A stretch of 64,000 nt of DNA from CADEEV01 sp964442185 (GTDB taxonomy: Bacteria > Acidobacteriota > Vicinamibacteria > Fen-336), in assembly GCA_964442185.1 (NCBI GenBank), contig CAYTWT010000293.1, positions 30,758-94,757 of the forward strand, given 5' to 3'. The notes under the pieces are model-generated. The model worked only from the letters and a program-made list of their open reading frames with translations. It was not told the DNA's origin and searched no databases. The translations under genes were made by a program, and so were the position numbers. Below are positions 1 to 8,343 of the stretch, piece by piece. Position 1 is the first letter of the stretch. Every line of letters starts with the position of its first letter.

Positions 1-2
1 TC

Positions 3-650
<648 letters not shown>

Positions 651-684
651 TGCTCGCCCGCCTTGCCGACACGCTCGCCGGGAC

Positions 685-1119
685 TCAGGGGTCCTGTACG
701 TCCGTGCGATCGCCGGCGCCGGGCCGGACGGTGATCTGTACGTTCTGCGTCGCGAAGGGCTTGCCGGTGCGGCGCAGCGTCACCTTGACGTTGTAGGTGG
801 AAGCCCGGCCGTAGGTGTGGTTGGCCGTGAAGCGACGCTCGATCTTGGTGGTTCCGGGCTCGAACGGAACACAGTCGCCTTCCTGCACGCTCTTGCCCCC
901 GTCGTCCCATTCCCACGTGAGCTCGGGACAGTAGAAGTCCTCGATGTCGTCGCCGCCAGCCAGCTCCGCCGTGAACAGCACGCTGACGGGCGAGAAGGAG
1001 AAGCGCGGGGTCCCGCGCAGGGCCAAGCTCGGCTTCTTGCCCTTGGCGTCCTCCGCCGCGCTGCCGGGGCCGGCGGCGAGAGCAAGCAGGACGGGGAAGG
1101 CCACGGCACGGACATGCAT
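685..1119 (-). CDS. Secreted PKD-like domain protein
   Basis: The 144-residue product starts with a signal peptide (MHVRAVAFPVLLALAAGPGSAA), so it is probably exported. The remainder resembles a single immunoglobulin-like/PKD beta-sandwich: 'PVSVLFTAELAGGDDIEDFYCPELTWEWDDG' and 'TANHTYGRASTYNVKVTLRRTG' match the 'tWdfGDG...HtY...Y.VtLt' pattern of PKD repeats. The start has a clear Shine-Dalgarno (GAGGAG about 8 nt upstream of the ATG at 1119). No catalytic motif is visible. The function is unknown; a structural or binding role at the cell surface is an inference. Confidence 0.75.
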   Translation of the reverse strand: MHVRAVAFPVLLALAAGPGSAAEDAKGKKPSLALRGTPRFSFSPVSVLFTAELAGGDDIEDFYCPELTWEWDDGGKSVQEGDCVPFEPGTTKIERRFTANHTYGRASTYNVKVTLRRTGKPFATQNVQITVRPGAGDRTDVQDP

Positions 1120-1177
1120 CGGAAACTCCTCGGAAGCCCCCTTCCAATTTTCATTCTAGTCTCAAACGCCCCCGCCA

Positions 1178-1183
1178 TAGAAT
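1178..1183 (+). promoter_or_regulatory. Putative -10 element (TAGAAT) of a leaderless promoter
   Basis: TAGAAT lies 8 nt upstream of the ATG at 1192, which has no Shine-Dalgarno. This spacing would put the transcription start at or next to the start codon. No convincing -35 is visible. Confidence 0.45.
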
Positions 1184-1191
1184 GCGGGGTC

Positions 1192-1905
1192 ATGTCCGAG
1201 CCAAGGCTCCTGCGCCTCGCACCCAGCGCCTCCCTCAAGGAGAAGCGTCTGACCGCGCTCCTTGCAGGACGAGCCGCCGATGATCCCGCACTCGCCGAGG
1301 TCGTCGAAGACGCGCAGCTTCTCGGCAGCCTGGAGCTTGCCGGCCTCGCGGCGAGTTGGGGCGAGGTCCGGGCCTCACGCCGGGGCGAGGCGGCGCCGGT
1401 GGGAATCGCGGCTCTGCGCAGCGCCAACGTCGCCGTGGCACGCGACAGCCCGCTCACGGTAGAAGCGCTCCTGGCGTGGCATGGCAGCGCCACCGGCAGC
1501 AGGGCTGGCTTTCGCACGACCGAAAGGTCCCGGGACGTCGGCCCTCCGCCAGCGCCGGCTTTGTTCGTCAAGAGCCGCCTGGCGATCGCCGAGCAGTGGC
1601 TCGGGAGCGCCAGCGCCCACGAGTTGAAGCCGGTCGAAGCCGCGGCCCTGGCGCTGGCACGGATCGTGGAAATCGCGCCATTCGCCGACGGCAACGGCCG
1701 CGTCTCTCGCCTCGCCGCTGCGCACTTGCTGCGCCGCGGAGGCGCCAGGCCGCCGATTCTCGTGGGCGGGGATCGGCCGCGGCTCGAGGCCGCACTTGCG
1801 TCGGCCTTCCGGCTCGACATGAGCCCGCTCGTGGCGCTCCTCGATGAAGCCTCGGAACGGGCCCTCGACGTGATGATCCAGAGTCTCGAAGGGCGCGGCT
1901 ACTAG
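1192..1905 (+). CDS. Fic-fold protein with degenerate active site
   Basis: The 237-residue product carries a Fic/DOC-type core motif, APFADGNGRVSR, at residues 162-173. In active Fic AMP-transferases the first residue is the catalytic histidine (HxFx[D/E]GNGRxxR); here it is alanine (GCG codon). The Asp, Gly-Asn-Gly and both Arg residues that bind nucleotide phosphates are kept. An N-terminal stretch, SLELAGL at residues 46-52, aligns with the inhibitory helix motif (S/T)xxxE(G/N) but has Ala where the inhibitory Glu should be. The protein is probably not a classical AMPylator; nucleotide binding or another transfer chemistry is possible. The ATG at 1192 was chosen because of the -10 at 1178. 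The 3' end overlaps the convergent hydrolase by 4 nt. Confidence 0.75.
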   Translation: MSEPRLLRLAPSASLKEKRLTALLAGRAADDPALAEVVEDAQLLGSLELAGLAASWGEVRASRRGEAAPVGIAALRSANVAVARDSPLTVEALLAWHGSATGSRAGFRTTERSRDVGPPPAPALFVKSRLAIAEQWLGSASAHELKPVEAAALALARIVEIAPFADGNGRVSRLAAAHLLRRGGARPPILVGGDRPRLEAALASAFRLDMSPLVALLDEASERALDVMIQSLEGRGY

Positions 1906-2873
1906 AGCAGGGCACCCAGGAAGTCGACGGCCCGCTCGCCGGCCCAGAAGGAACCGGGCGCCCCGCATGGAGCCACGAAGCCAACGTGGCCACCGGTCTT
2001 GAGCATCTCACGCGTGAGCAGGCCCGACGCCGGCAGTGGCCAGCGCGATACCGAAGCGGCCGGGATCATCGGGTCGTCCTGCGCCATGAGAATCAGTGCG
2101 GGTCGTCCGATCGCGCCAAGGTGTGGCCCAGCGCTCGAGCGAGCGTAGTAATCCGCCGCGTCTCGGTAGCCGCCATAGGGCGCCGTGATGGCTTCGTCGT
2201 AGCCGCGCACACTCGTGAGGCCCTGCTCGCGGCCGGCTTCGTACAGGTCGGGTCGCGCCGCCTGGCGCTCGCGATAGGCGCGTCGCAGGTTGCGCATGAA
2301 GTAGAGCTGGTAGAGAACGTTGCCCGGCGCATCGAGCGCGGTCGCGCAGGCGTCGAGATCCAGCGGCGGCGACACGCCGACGACGCCGACGAGGCCGGCC
2401 GGCAGCTGGTCGCCGCTCCGGCCGAGCGCCAGCAGGACGAGGTTCGCGCCGAGCGAGAAACCCACCACGGCCAGGCGCGGCGTCAAATCGGCCAGCGCGT
2501 CCAGCACGGCCACCAGGTCCGAGTCGAGGCCGGCATTGTAGAGAACTGCCGAGAAACCCATCCCGTCGCCAGCGCCGCGCATGTTCATGCGCACCACGTG
2601 CCAGCCTCTCGACCAGGCCAAAGCGCCCGTGGCCAAACCATACGTGGCGCTGTCCCAGCCGCCCAGCCCGTGGATCAGGACGAGCGCCGGCCGCGATTTG
2701 CGTGGCCCCGGCTGCCAGCTCGCGCGGAGCAGGAGACGAATCCCCCTGCCCGCCTCCACGATCACGTCCTCAGTGGGGTGCCGCCACTCGAGGTGGCGCC
2801 TTGACCAATAGCCGAGCAGCGTCTGGCGGTGACCGCCGGACGTGAAGAGGCGGGGCCTGAAAGGCCTCAACAA
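1902..2873 (-). CDS. YheT-type alpha/beta hydrolase
   Basis: This is a predicted serine hydrolase of the YheT/COG0429 family. Visible motifs are the opening 'FTSGGHRQTLLGYW', the oxyanion segment 'LIHGLGGW', the nucleophile elbow 'GFSLGAN', an acidic segment 'AQDDPMIP' and the catalytic histidine region 'GGHVGFV'. The frame runs open upstream into the dehydrogenase gene. The homologous part begins just after the dehydrogenase stop, so a TTG start at 2873 (or 2870) overlapping that stop is preferred, giving about 323 residues. Overlap with the upstream gene indicates a two-gene operon. The substrate is unknown; relatives act on lipid or ester substrates. Confidence 0.85.
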   Translation of the reverse strand: MLRPFRPRLFTSGGHRQTLLGYWSRRHLEWRHPTEDVIVEAGRGIRLLLRASWQPGPRKSRPALVLIHGLGGWDSATYGLATGALAWSRGWHVVRMNMRGAGDGMGFSAVLYNAGLDSDLVAVLDALADLTPRLAVVGFSLGANLVLLALGRSGDQLPAGLVGVVGVSPPLDLDACATALDAPGNVLYQLYFMRNLRRAYRERQAARPDLYEAGREQGLTSVRGYDEAITAPYGGYRDAADYYARSSAGPHLGAIGRPALILMAQDDPMIPAASVSRWPLPASGLLTREMLKTGGHVGFVAPCGAPGSFWAGERAVDFLGALL

Positions 2874-3895
2874 CGCAGGACGAGCTTTCCGAAGTGCTGC
2901 GAGGCCTCCATCATCTCGTGAGCGCGCCGCGCCTCCGCGAGGGGCAGCACGGCGTGGATCGCCGGTTTCAGCTTGCCGGCGAAGAGCAGCTCCGCCGCTT
3001 CGAGCAGCTCCGCTTTGCTGCCCATGTACGAGCCCATCAGCGTGAGCTGCTTGGAGAACAGGTAGCGGAGCTCGGTCGCGCCGTTCGGCCCCGTCGTCGC
3101 GCCGCACGTCACCAGCCGGCCCCGATGGGCGAGAGCCTGGATCGAGCGTTCCCACGTCGCTTGCCCGACATGTTCGATCACCACCTCCACGCCCTTCTTG
3201 TTCGTGAGGCGCCGGACTTCGGCGAGCACGTCGCCCTGGTGATGGTCGATCACCTCGTCGGCGCCCAGGCTCCGCGCCAGTTTCAGCTTCGGACCGGTGC
3301 CGGCAGTAGCGATCACGCGCGCGCCCCAGTGCTTCGCGACCTGGATCGCCGCCATGCCGACACCGCTACCGGCGGCCCAGACGAGCACGTCCTCGCCCGG
3401 CCTCACACGGGCGCGGGTCACGAGCATGCGCCACGCGGTGAGGAACACGAGCGGAAAGGCCGCGGCCGCTTCGAAGCTGATGTTGCCTGGGAGCGGGATC
3501 ACGTTTGCGAGCGGGCAGCGCACCAGTTCCGCGTAGCCGCCGTGGAGCTGGGCGCCGAGGATCCGGTAGTGGCGACAGGCGCTGTCCTCGCCGGAAAGGC
3601 AGGCGCGACATCGACCGCAGGAGGTGCCGGGCGAAAGCATGACACGCTGGCCGATGGCCAGGCCCTCGCAGGCGCTGCCGAGTGCTTCGACCTCCCCGGC
3701 GATGTCGTTGCCGAGGATGTGCGGGAGGGGGATCGGCCGCCCAGGCAGGCCGCGCCGCGTCCACAGGTCGAGATGGTTGAGTGCGCACGTGCGCACGCGA
3801 ACCAGGACCTCGCCGGGCGCCGCGACGGGATCGGGGGAGTCCTCGTAGCGCAGGACTTCCGGTCCGCCGTGCTCGTGCATCACCACCGCCTTCAT
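2867..3895 (-). CDS. Zinc-type alcohol dehydrogenase / quinone oxidoreductase
   Basis: This 342-residue medium-chain dehydrogenase/reductase has an N-terminal GroES-like domain (MKAVVMHEHGGPEVLRYED) and a Rossmann domain (VWAAGSGVGMAAIQVAKHWG). The structural zinc lobe is intact: CGRCRACLSGEDSAC gives the four cysteines. The N-terminal GHE-type segment reads 'HILGNDIAGEVEALG', so the usual catalytic-zinc Glu is replaced, as in many quinone-reductase-like members. Its start has a strong Shine-Dalgarno (GGAGGAAAGG). The substrate cannot be told. It overlaps the downstream hydrolase and diverges from ftsE. Confidence 0.88.
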   Translation of the reverse strand: MKAVVMHEHGGPEVLRYEDSPDPVAAPGEVLVRVRTCALNHLDLWTRRGLPGRPIPLPHILGNDIAGEVEALGSACEGLAIGQRVMLSPGTSCGRCRACLSGEDSACRHYRILGAQLHGGYAELVRCPLANVIPLPGNISFEAAAAFPLVFLTAWRMLVTRARVRPGEDVLVWAAGSGVGMAAIQVAKHWGARVIATAGTGPKLKLARSLGADEVIDHHQGDVLAEVRRLTNKKGVEVVIEHVGQATWERSIQALAHRGRLVTCGATTGPNGATELRYLFSKQLTLMGSYMGSKAELLEAAELLFAGKLKPAIHAVLPLAEARRAHEMMEASQHFGKLVLRC

Positions 3896-3912
3896 GACCT
3901 TTCCTCCGGCCT

Positions 3913-3918
3913 ATAATC
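3913..3918 (+). promoter_or_regulatory. -10 element (TATAAT) upstream of ftsE
   Basis: A perfect TATAAT lies 31 bp before the ftsE ATG, in the gap between divergent genes. The matching -35 is weak (TTCATG at 3891, spacer 16). Confidence 0.45.
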
Positions 3919-3949
3919 GCCGCTGCTCGAGAGGCGCTGAGAGCCCGAA

Positions 3950-4600
3950 ATGATACAGGCGTTTCATGTTTACAAGCAGTACGACCGGGACTCCATAGCA
4001 CTCTCGGACATCACGCTGCATGTCGAAAAGGGCGAGTTCTGCTTTCTCACGGGCCCCTCGGGCGCCGGGAAGACGACCTTCCTCAAGTTGGTGTTCCGCG
4101 AGGAGCTGCCTACCCAGGGCCAGATCCTCGTGGGCGGGCGCAACGTCACCGCGATTCCCGATGTGCAGATCCCCGAGCTGCGGCGCTCCATCGGCGTCGT
4201 GTTCCAGGACTTCAAGCTGCTCAAGCGGAAAACCATCCTGGAGAACGTCGCCTTCGTGCTGCGGATCCTCGCGGTGCCGCACAAGGAGCAAAAGCGGCGC
4301 GCCTTCGCGGCGCTCAAGGCCGTGGGCCTTCACCACAAGATGCACGCCTACCCGATGCAGCTCTCAGGCGGTGAGCAGCAGCGTGTGGCGATCGCCAGGG
4401 CCTTGATCAACGAGCCGATGCTGCTGCTGGCGGACGAGCCCACGGGCAACCTCGACCCCGAGATGGCCCAGGAGATCATGACCCTCTTCCAGGAGGTCAA
4501 CGCGCGCGGCACGACGGTGCTCGTTGCCACCCACGATCGCGAGATGATCCAGCGCATGGGTAAGCGCGTGATCACGATAGAGCGGGGGCGCGTGAGTTAG
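3950..4600 (+). CDS. ftsE: Cell division ATP-binding protein FtsE
   Basis: FtsE is the cytoplasmic ATPase of the FtsEX complex, which controls peptidoglycan hydrolases at the septum. The 216 residues show Walker A GPSGAGKTT (35-43), signature LSGGEQQR (138-145), Walker B LLLADEP (158-164) and the H-loop (VATHDRE). The length and the opening 'MIQAFHVYKQY' are typical of FtsE and separate it from other ABC ATPases. Its partner ftsX is about 1.6 kb downstream on the same strand, separated by a diguanylate cyclase and an opposite-strand uridine kinase. In most genomes the two are adjacent. Confidence 0.96.
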   Translation: MIQAFHVYKQYDRDSIALSDITLHVEKGEFCFLTGPSGAGKTTFLKLVFREELPTQGQILVGGRNVTAIPDVQIPELRRSIGVVFQDFKLLKRKTILENVAFVLRILAVPHKEQKRRAFAALKAVGLHHKMHAYPMQLSGGEQQRVAIARALINEPMLLLADEPTGNLDPEMAQEIMTLFQEVNARGTTVLVATHDREMIQRMGKRVITIERGRVS

Positions 4601-4749
4601 GCGTTCGACAGGGCACGCTCCGCGCTGTGATGAAACAGCGCAGGAATTGCGATCGGCCCCAAGGGCCGCGCGAAGGCCTTGCCGCCCTGGCCTCGCAAGC
4701 GGATTGCGTGCCGGCATCTTGATTGCATCAAACTCGAAAGGGGTTCCCC

Positions 4750-5511
4750 ATGGCGCTGGGATCGGGAGGCATGAGCCGGGCGCGGCGTGGCGCCCTTTTC
4801 GGCGCCTTCTGGTCGGCGGGTGCGCCTATCGGCTTGCTGTTGGTGCGCGGCCTCGCCGCGGGCACGCTTGATGCAGCCTTCGTCATGGCTGACCTGCGGG
4901 CCGAGGCTTGGAGCTACGCCTACGTTGCCGCGTCTACGGCTGTTGCCTTCACGCTGCTCGGATTCATCTTGGGCCGCCAGGCCGACCAGTTCTTCGAGGC
5001 CTCGACCAGCGACCCACTCACCGGACTGCGCAACCGGCGGGCGCTGCGCGAGTCTCTGGTGAGAGAATGGGCCAGGGCCCGGCGCTACCAAACACCCTTG
5101 TCGGTTCTCGCCATCGACCTCGACGGGCTGAAGGTCATCAACGACAGCCTGGGCCACAGGGCCGGCGACGCGGCCATCGACTGCGCTGCCCAGGCGCTCG
5201 TCCGAAATTCGCGCCAGGCGGACACGGCGGCCCGCTGGGGAGGCGACGAGTTCCTCCTGCTAGCGCCAGAGACCGACCGGGCCGAGGCTCTGCGCCTCGG
5301 CGAGCGGGTTCGCGCCGTGTGCACCGAGCAGGCGCAGAGCGGCATCGGGCGTCGGCTCACGCTCTCGATCGGCGTCGCCACGCGAACACCCGGCTCGTGT
5401 TCGGAAGCCACCGAATTGGAAGCCACCGAAGAAGAGCTGCTGCGTGCCGCCGATCAGGCGCTCTACCAGGCCAAGCGCGCCGGTGGCAACTGCGTCACGG
5501 CGGCCGAGTGA
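4750..5511 (+). CDS. Membrane-anchored diguanylate cyclase (GGDEF)
   Basis: This protein makes cyclic di-GMP from two GTP. With the start at ATG 4750 (Shine-Dalgarno GAAAGGGG) it has 253 residues. Two membrane segments lie at about 15-34 and 57-75, with a short loop between. A GGDEF domain follows, starting at 'STSDPLTGLRNRRAL'. The active-site motif GGDEF (164-168) is intact, and an RxxD inhibitory site (RQAD, 155-158) sits exactly five residues before it, so product inhibition is expected. There is no sensory domain beyond the membrane part. It is inserted between ftsE and ftsX. Confidence 0.93.
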   Translation: MALGSGGMSRARRGALFGAFWSAGAPIGLLLVRGLAAGTLDAAFVMADLRAEAWSYAYVAASTAVAFTLLGFILGRQADQFFEASTSDPLTGLRNRRALRESLVREWARARRYQTPLSVLAIDLDGLKVINDSLGHRAGDAAIDCAAQALVRNSRQADTAARWGGDEFLLLAPETDRAEALRLGERVRAVCTEQAQSGIGRRLTLSIGVATRTPGSCSEATELEATEEELLRAADQALYQAKRAGGNCVTAAE

Positions 5512-5546
5512 AGGCTTGGCCCTTGGGTATGTGAGGTGCGCGGCGC

Positions 5547-6161
5547 TCAGGCGCCAAGCATGGCGCTGACACGGGCGACAACCGCCTCGAGCGCGACGGC
5601 ATTCTCGGCGCCTTCGGGCACAATCAGGTCCGCATAACGCTTGCTGGGCTCGACGAACTCGAGATGCATCGGACGCACCGAGGACAGATACTGCCGCTCG
5701 ACGGACTCGAACGAACGGCCGCGATCCTTGATGTCGCGGCGCAGACGCCGCAGGATCCGCACGTCGGCGTCGGTGTCGATGAAGAGCTTGATATCCATCA
5801 GCCGACGCAGCGGCTCTTCGGCCAGGATCAGGATGCCCTCTAGCAAGATCACGGGTCGTGGCAGCAGGGGATCGCTCAGGACTCGCCGCGAATACATGGC
5901 GTGGTCATAGCTCAACTGCGGCGCCGGCCGACCGGCCTTGAGGTCGCGCAGGTCCTGCACCAGCAGTGTCGTGTCGAAGGCGTCGGGATGATCGTAGTTG
6001 ATCGCCGCCCGCGCGGCGGCGTCCAGGTTGCTACCGTCCTTGTAGTAGGAGTCCTGCGCAATCGTCACGCAGCGCTCGCGGTCAAAGCGCGAAGCGACTT
6101 TCTCTGCAAAGGAGGTCTTGCCGGAGCCAGTCCCGCCTGCGATCCCGATCAGAACGCCCAC
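5547..6161 (-). CDS. udk: Uridine kinase
   Basis: Uridine/cytidine kinase of the pyrimidine salvage pathway, cytoplasmic, 204 residues (normal length). Walker A GGTGSGKTS is at residues 9-17. 'IAQDSYYKD' holds the catalytic Asp and 'NYDHPDAFD' the nucleoside-binding loop; 'RRLRRDIKDRGR' is the lid region. The ATG at 6161 has no Shine-Dalgarno. A TATAAT box lies exactly 9 nt upstream, inside a palindrome shared with divergent ftsX, so the mRNA is probably leaderless. Confidence 0.95.
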   Translation of the reverse strand: MGVLIGIAGGTGSGKTSFAEKVASRFDRERCVTIAQDSYYKDGSNLDAAARAAINYDHPDAFDTTLLVQDLRDLKAGRPAPQLSYDHAMYSRRVLSDPLLPRPVILLEGILILAEEPLRRLMDIKLFIDTDADVRILRRLRRDIKDRGRSFESVERQYLSSVRPMHLEFVEPSKRYADLIVPEGAENAVALEAVVARVSAMLGA

Positions 6162-6166
6162 TGGCG

Positions 6167-6182
6167 CTGGATTATAATCCAG
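6167..6182. promoter_or_regulatory. 16-bp perfect palindrome with two overlapping TATAAT boxes (udk/ftsX)
   Basis: CTGGATTATAATCCAG is a perfect palindrome centred exactly midway between the divergent start codons of udk (6161) and ftsX (6188). It contains TATAAT on the plus strand (6173-6178) and on the minus strand (6176-6171). Each lies 9 nt before its start codon, and neither gene has a Shine-Dalgarno. The arrangement fits a symmetrical bidirectional promoter for two leaderless mRNAs. The palindrome could also be an operator. Confidence 0.6.
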
Positions 6183-6187
6183 GGCGC

Positions 6188-7081
6188 ATGCTGCTCCTGC
6201 GGGCCCTCGCGTACTTCGTGGAGGAGGCGTTCACCAGCCTCTGGCGGAGCCGGCTCATCAACGCGCTTTCGATCGGCACCATCGGTGTCAGCCTGTTCGT
6301 GCTCGGCGCGTTCCTGACCGTGGCGAGCAACCTGAATGCGGTCGTCACGCGCTGGACGCAGAAGGTGCAGGTGACGTTCTACCTCGAAGACGGCCTCGAG
6401 CCACGGATTCGCGAGATGTTTGAAAGCCGGCTCAAGGACGATCCCGCCGTGGAGAGCCTGGCGAGCGTGAGCCGGCAGGCGGCTCTGGATCGGTTTAGAG
6501 CGCTGTTCCGCGATCTGCGCGCCTTGCCCGACGACCTCGGCGAGAACCCGTTCCCGGAATCGCTCGAGGTGACAGTCAAGGCGGGGCACCAGTCGCCCGA
6601 GGAGATCGGCCGCTTCGTGGCCGCTTTCGGAGGGGCGGCCGGCGTCGAGGAGGTGCAGTACGACCTGCTGTGGATCGAGCGACTCGCAACGGTGGTGCGT
6701 TTGGTGCGTGGCCTGGGCGGCGTGCTCGGCGGGATCCTCGCCCTCGCCAGCATCTTCACGATCTCGAATGTGATCCGCCTGACTGTCTATGCTCGCCAGG
6801 ACGAACTCGACATCATGCGCCTGGTGGGCGCGACGCGGGCCTACGTGCGCGGGCCGTTCATCGTCGAAGGCATGCTGCAGGGAGGGCTCGGCGGCCTCGT
6901 GGCGGTGGGCCTGCTCTGGGGCGCACTGCGCTTCGTCTCGCGCGACGTGCTGGCCGCCTCGGAGTTGCTGGGCCGCGCTGCGGTCTTCCTGCCCGGGGAA
7001 TTGAGCGTCGCGATCGTGCTGGGTGGGATGACGGTCGGGCTGGTCGGAAGCCTCGTGAGCCTTGGCCGCAGCCAGGTGTAG
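6188..7081 (+). CDS. ftsX: Cell division protein FtsX
   Basis: FtsX is the permease-like membrane partner of FtsE; it passes conformational change to periplasmic amidase activators. The 297 residues show an N-terminal cytoplasmic segment and a first TM helix (about 20-43, 'INALSIGTIGVSLFVLGAFL'). A periplasmic domain follows ('VQVTFYLEDGLEPRIREMFESRL' etc.), then three C-terminal TM helices in the FtsX/MacB-like core ('ASIFTISNVIRLTVYARQDELDIMRLVGA'). The ATG at 6188 follows a TATAAT box by 9 nt. Transcription appears independent of ftsE because the intervening udk gene is on the other strand. Confidence 0.94.
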   Translation: MLLLRALAYFVEEAFTSLWRSRLINALSIGTIGVSLFVLGAFLTVASNLNAVVTRWTQKVQVTFYLEDGLEPRIREMFESRLKDDPAVESLASVSRQAALDRFRALFRDLRALPDDLGENPFPESLEVTVKAGHQSPEEIGRFVAAFGGAAGVEEVQYDLLWIERLATVVRLVRGLGGVLGGILALASIFTISNVIRLTVYARQDELDIMRLVGATRAYVRGPFIVEGMLQGGLGGLVAVGLLWGALRFVSRDVLAASELLGRAAVFLPGELSVAIVLGGMTVGLVGSLVSLGRSQV

Positions 7082-7089
7082 GGCCGTCT

Positions 7090-7851
7090 CTAGAAGGTGT
7101 AGGTTCGGCCCTGCACCATGACGTGCAGGTTACGGATCTTCAGCGCTTTCAGCTCGCGCTTGATCACAGCCAGGTGCTTGGGCTTGCAGCCGTAAATGTA
7201 GACCGGCACGTCCCGCTTGAGCTTCTTTAGTTCGAGCTCCAGCATCCAAGGCGTCAGGTGGCCGGAGACCTTGGCCAGTTCCCTCAGTTCGTTGGGGAAG
7301 GAACACTCCGTGATCACGCCCTTCAGGCGCTTGGTGTTGTTGGTGATCTCCCAGAAGCGATGCGTTGGCCCCGTGTCGCTCGAGAAGGCGAGCGCGCCCT
7401 TCTTGTCCTCGAGGATGTAGCCCGCGGTCGGCACGCTATGCGAGACGTGGACCGCGCGAATCCTGAGGCCGTTCACGACGAAGGGCTCCTCGGGCTGGAC
7501 CTCGACGAGCTTCAAGACCGGGGTCATGTCGTTGGGGAGGCAGGTAAAGTCGGGCCAGGTGTGATTGTTGAAGAGATGATTCCGCATCGACGCGACGACC
7601 TCGGGGATCGCGTAGATGCGTAGCGCGAAACCAGGTGCCGTGAAGTTGTTGTCGATCAGAAACGGGAGGGTGCAGGTGTGATCCAGGTGCGAGTGCGAGA
7701 TGAGGATGTCCTTGACGCGCTCCTGCTCACGCAGTGACAGCGCGTTCGAGACCCAGCCGGCGTCGAGAGCAAGCGTGTCGTTCACGAGGAACGACGTCAT
7801 GCCGTGGCCCGGGATGTTGCCCCCGTAGCACCCAAGAGCTCTGAGCTTCAT
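7090..7851 (-). CDS. Metallo-beta-lactamase-fold phosphodiesterase (class II cyclic-nucleotide PDE-like)
   Basis: The 253-residue product has the MBL metal motif SHSHLDH and an overall layout like class II 3',5'-cyclic-nucleotide phosphodiesterases: N-terminal 'LGCYGGNIPGHGMTSFLVND', 'ALDAGWVSNAL', then 'ILISHSHLDHTCTLPFLIDN', then 'AFSSDTGPT'. Later metal ligands are visible in 'VHVSHSV', 'SSDTGPT' and 'VSGHLTPW'. It has no signal peptide, so it is probably cytoplasmic. A cAMP or related cyclic-nucleotide substrate is suggested by family resemblance only. No cyclase of class III type is seen in the window. Confidence 0.75.
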   Translation of the reverse strand: MKLRALGCYGGNIPGHGMTSFLVNDTLALDAGWVSNALSLREQERVKDILISHSHLDHTCTLPFLIDNNFTAPGFALRIYAIPEVVASMRNHLFNNHTWPDFTCLPNDMTPVLKLVEVQPEEPFVVNGLRIRAVHVSHSVPTAGYILEDKKGALAFSSDTGPTHRFWEITNNTKRLKGVITECSFPNELRELAKVSGHLTPWMLELELKKLKRDVPVYIYGCKPKHLAVIKRELKALKIRNLHVMVQGRTYTF

Positions 7852-8078
7852 GCGCGCCTAGGGCTCACAGCCCTGCCGCCGCGAGGCCTCGTCTTCCATG
7901 CTGTTACGTCCCAAGTCTCTCATCTTTCGGCGGTTACTGGGCAGTAGCTCAGGGACGGTAGCACGCGCTCTCGGGAAGTGTCAAGTGTACGGCGCACTGC
8001 GCCACGCCGCGCTGGGCACGGCTCATACAATGGTTGGTATGTTGCTGCGTAAGATCCCCGAGGGATTGTACTTTTCCC

Positions 8079-8108
8079 TTGACACGCCAAAGGGCCGATC
8101 CGTAAACT
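8079..8108 (+). promoter_or_regulatory. Sigma-70-type promoter of the small RNA unit
   Basis: TTGACA (8079-8084) and TAAACT (8103-8108) are separated by 18 bp, a near-consensus promoter. Transcription should start near 8115, just upstream of the Shine-Dalgarno at 8120-8135. Confidence 0.7.
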
Positions 8109-8136
8109 CGACGCACGCGAGAAAGGAGGTGGTCCA

Positions 8137-8175
8137 GTGGACAGTAGCAAACCCCGCGAGGTGGCTGACGCCTAG
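8137..8175 (+). CDS. 12-codon small ORF with extreme Shine-Dalgarno
   Basis: GTG start at 8137, peptide (f)MDSSKPREVADA, stop TAG at 8173. GGAGG ends 7 nt before the GTG, which is ideal spacing. The peptide has no recognisable domain. Translation initiation could be very strong, or the 16-nt rRNA pairing could hold the ribosome in place. It may be a leader peptide whose translation matters more than its product. Confidence 0.45.
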   Translation: MDSSKPREVADA

Positions 8176-8311
8176 GTCATAAGCCGAGCGAATCCATCCT
8201 GAATCGCTTCAACTGGATGCCTCCAAGCCGGGTCGCAGGATCGGTCCCGCGAAATCGGAAAGAGGCCCGCTAGGCCGTAGCCGACCTGGCGAATCCCAAC
8301 AGCGCACCGGG

Positions 8312-8343
8312 CCCTGGGGAGTTGGTGTACTCTCCAGGGTTTT
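8312..8343 (+). terminator. Intrinsic terminator of the small RNA unit
   Basis: A 10-bp stem (CCCTGGGGAG 8312-8321 with CTCTCCAGGG 8330-8339, one G-U pair) and an 8-nt loop are followed directly by TTTT and a further T-rich stretch. There is no T-run in the opposite orientation, so it serves the plus strand. Confidence 0.8.

Noticed and set aside
4601..4749. Riboswitch before the diguanylate cyclase
   Set aside because: The 149-bp gap has GC-rich short inverted repeats but no recognisable c-di-GMP or other riboswitch core.
7898..8182. 94-codon plus-strand frame in the 507-bp gap
   Set aside because: No Shine-Dalgarno or domain; it runs across the strong promoter at 8079-8108 and the Shine-Dalgarno of the small ORF.
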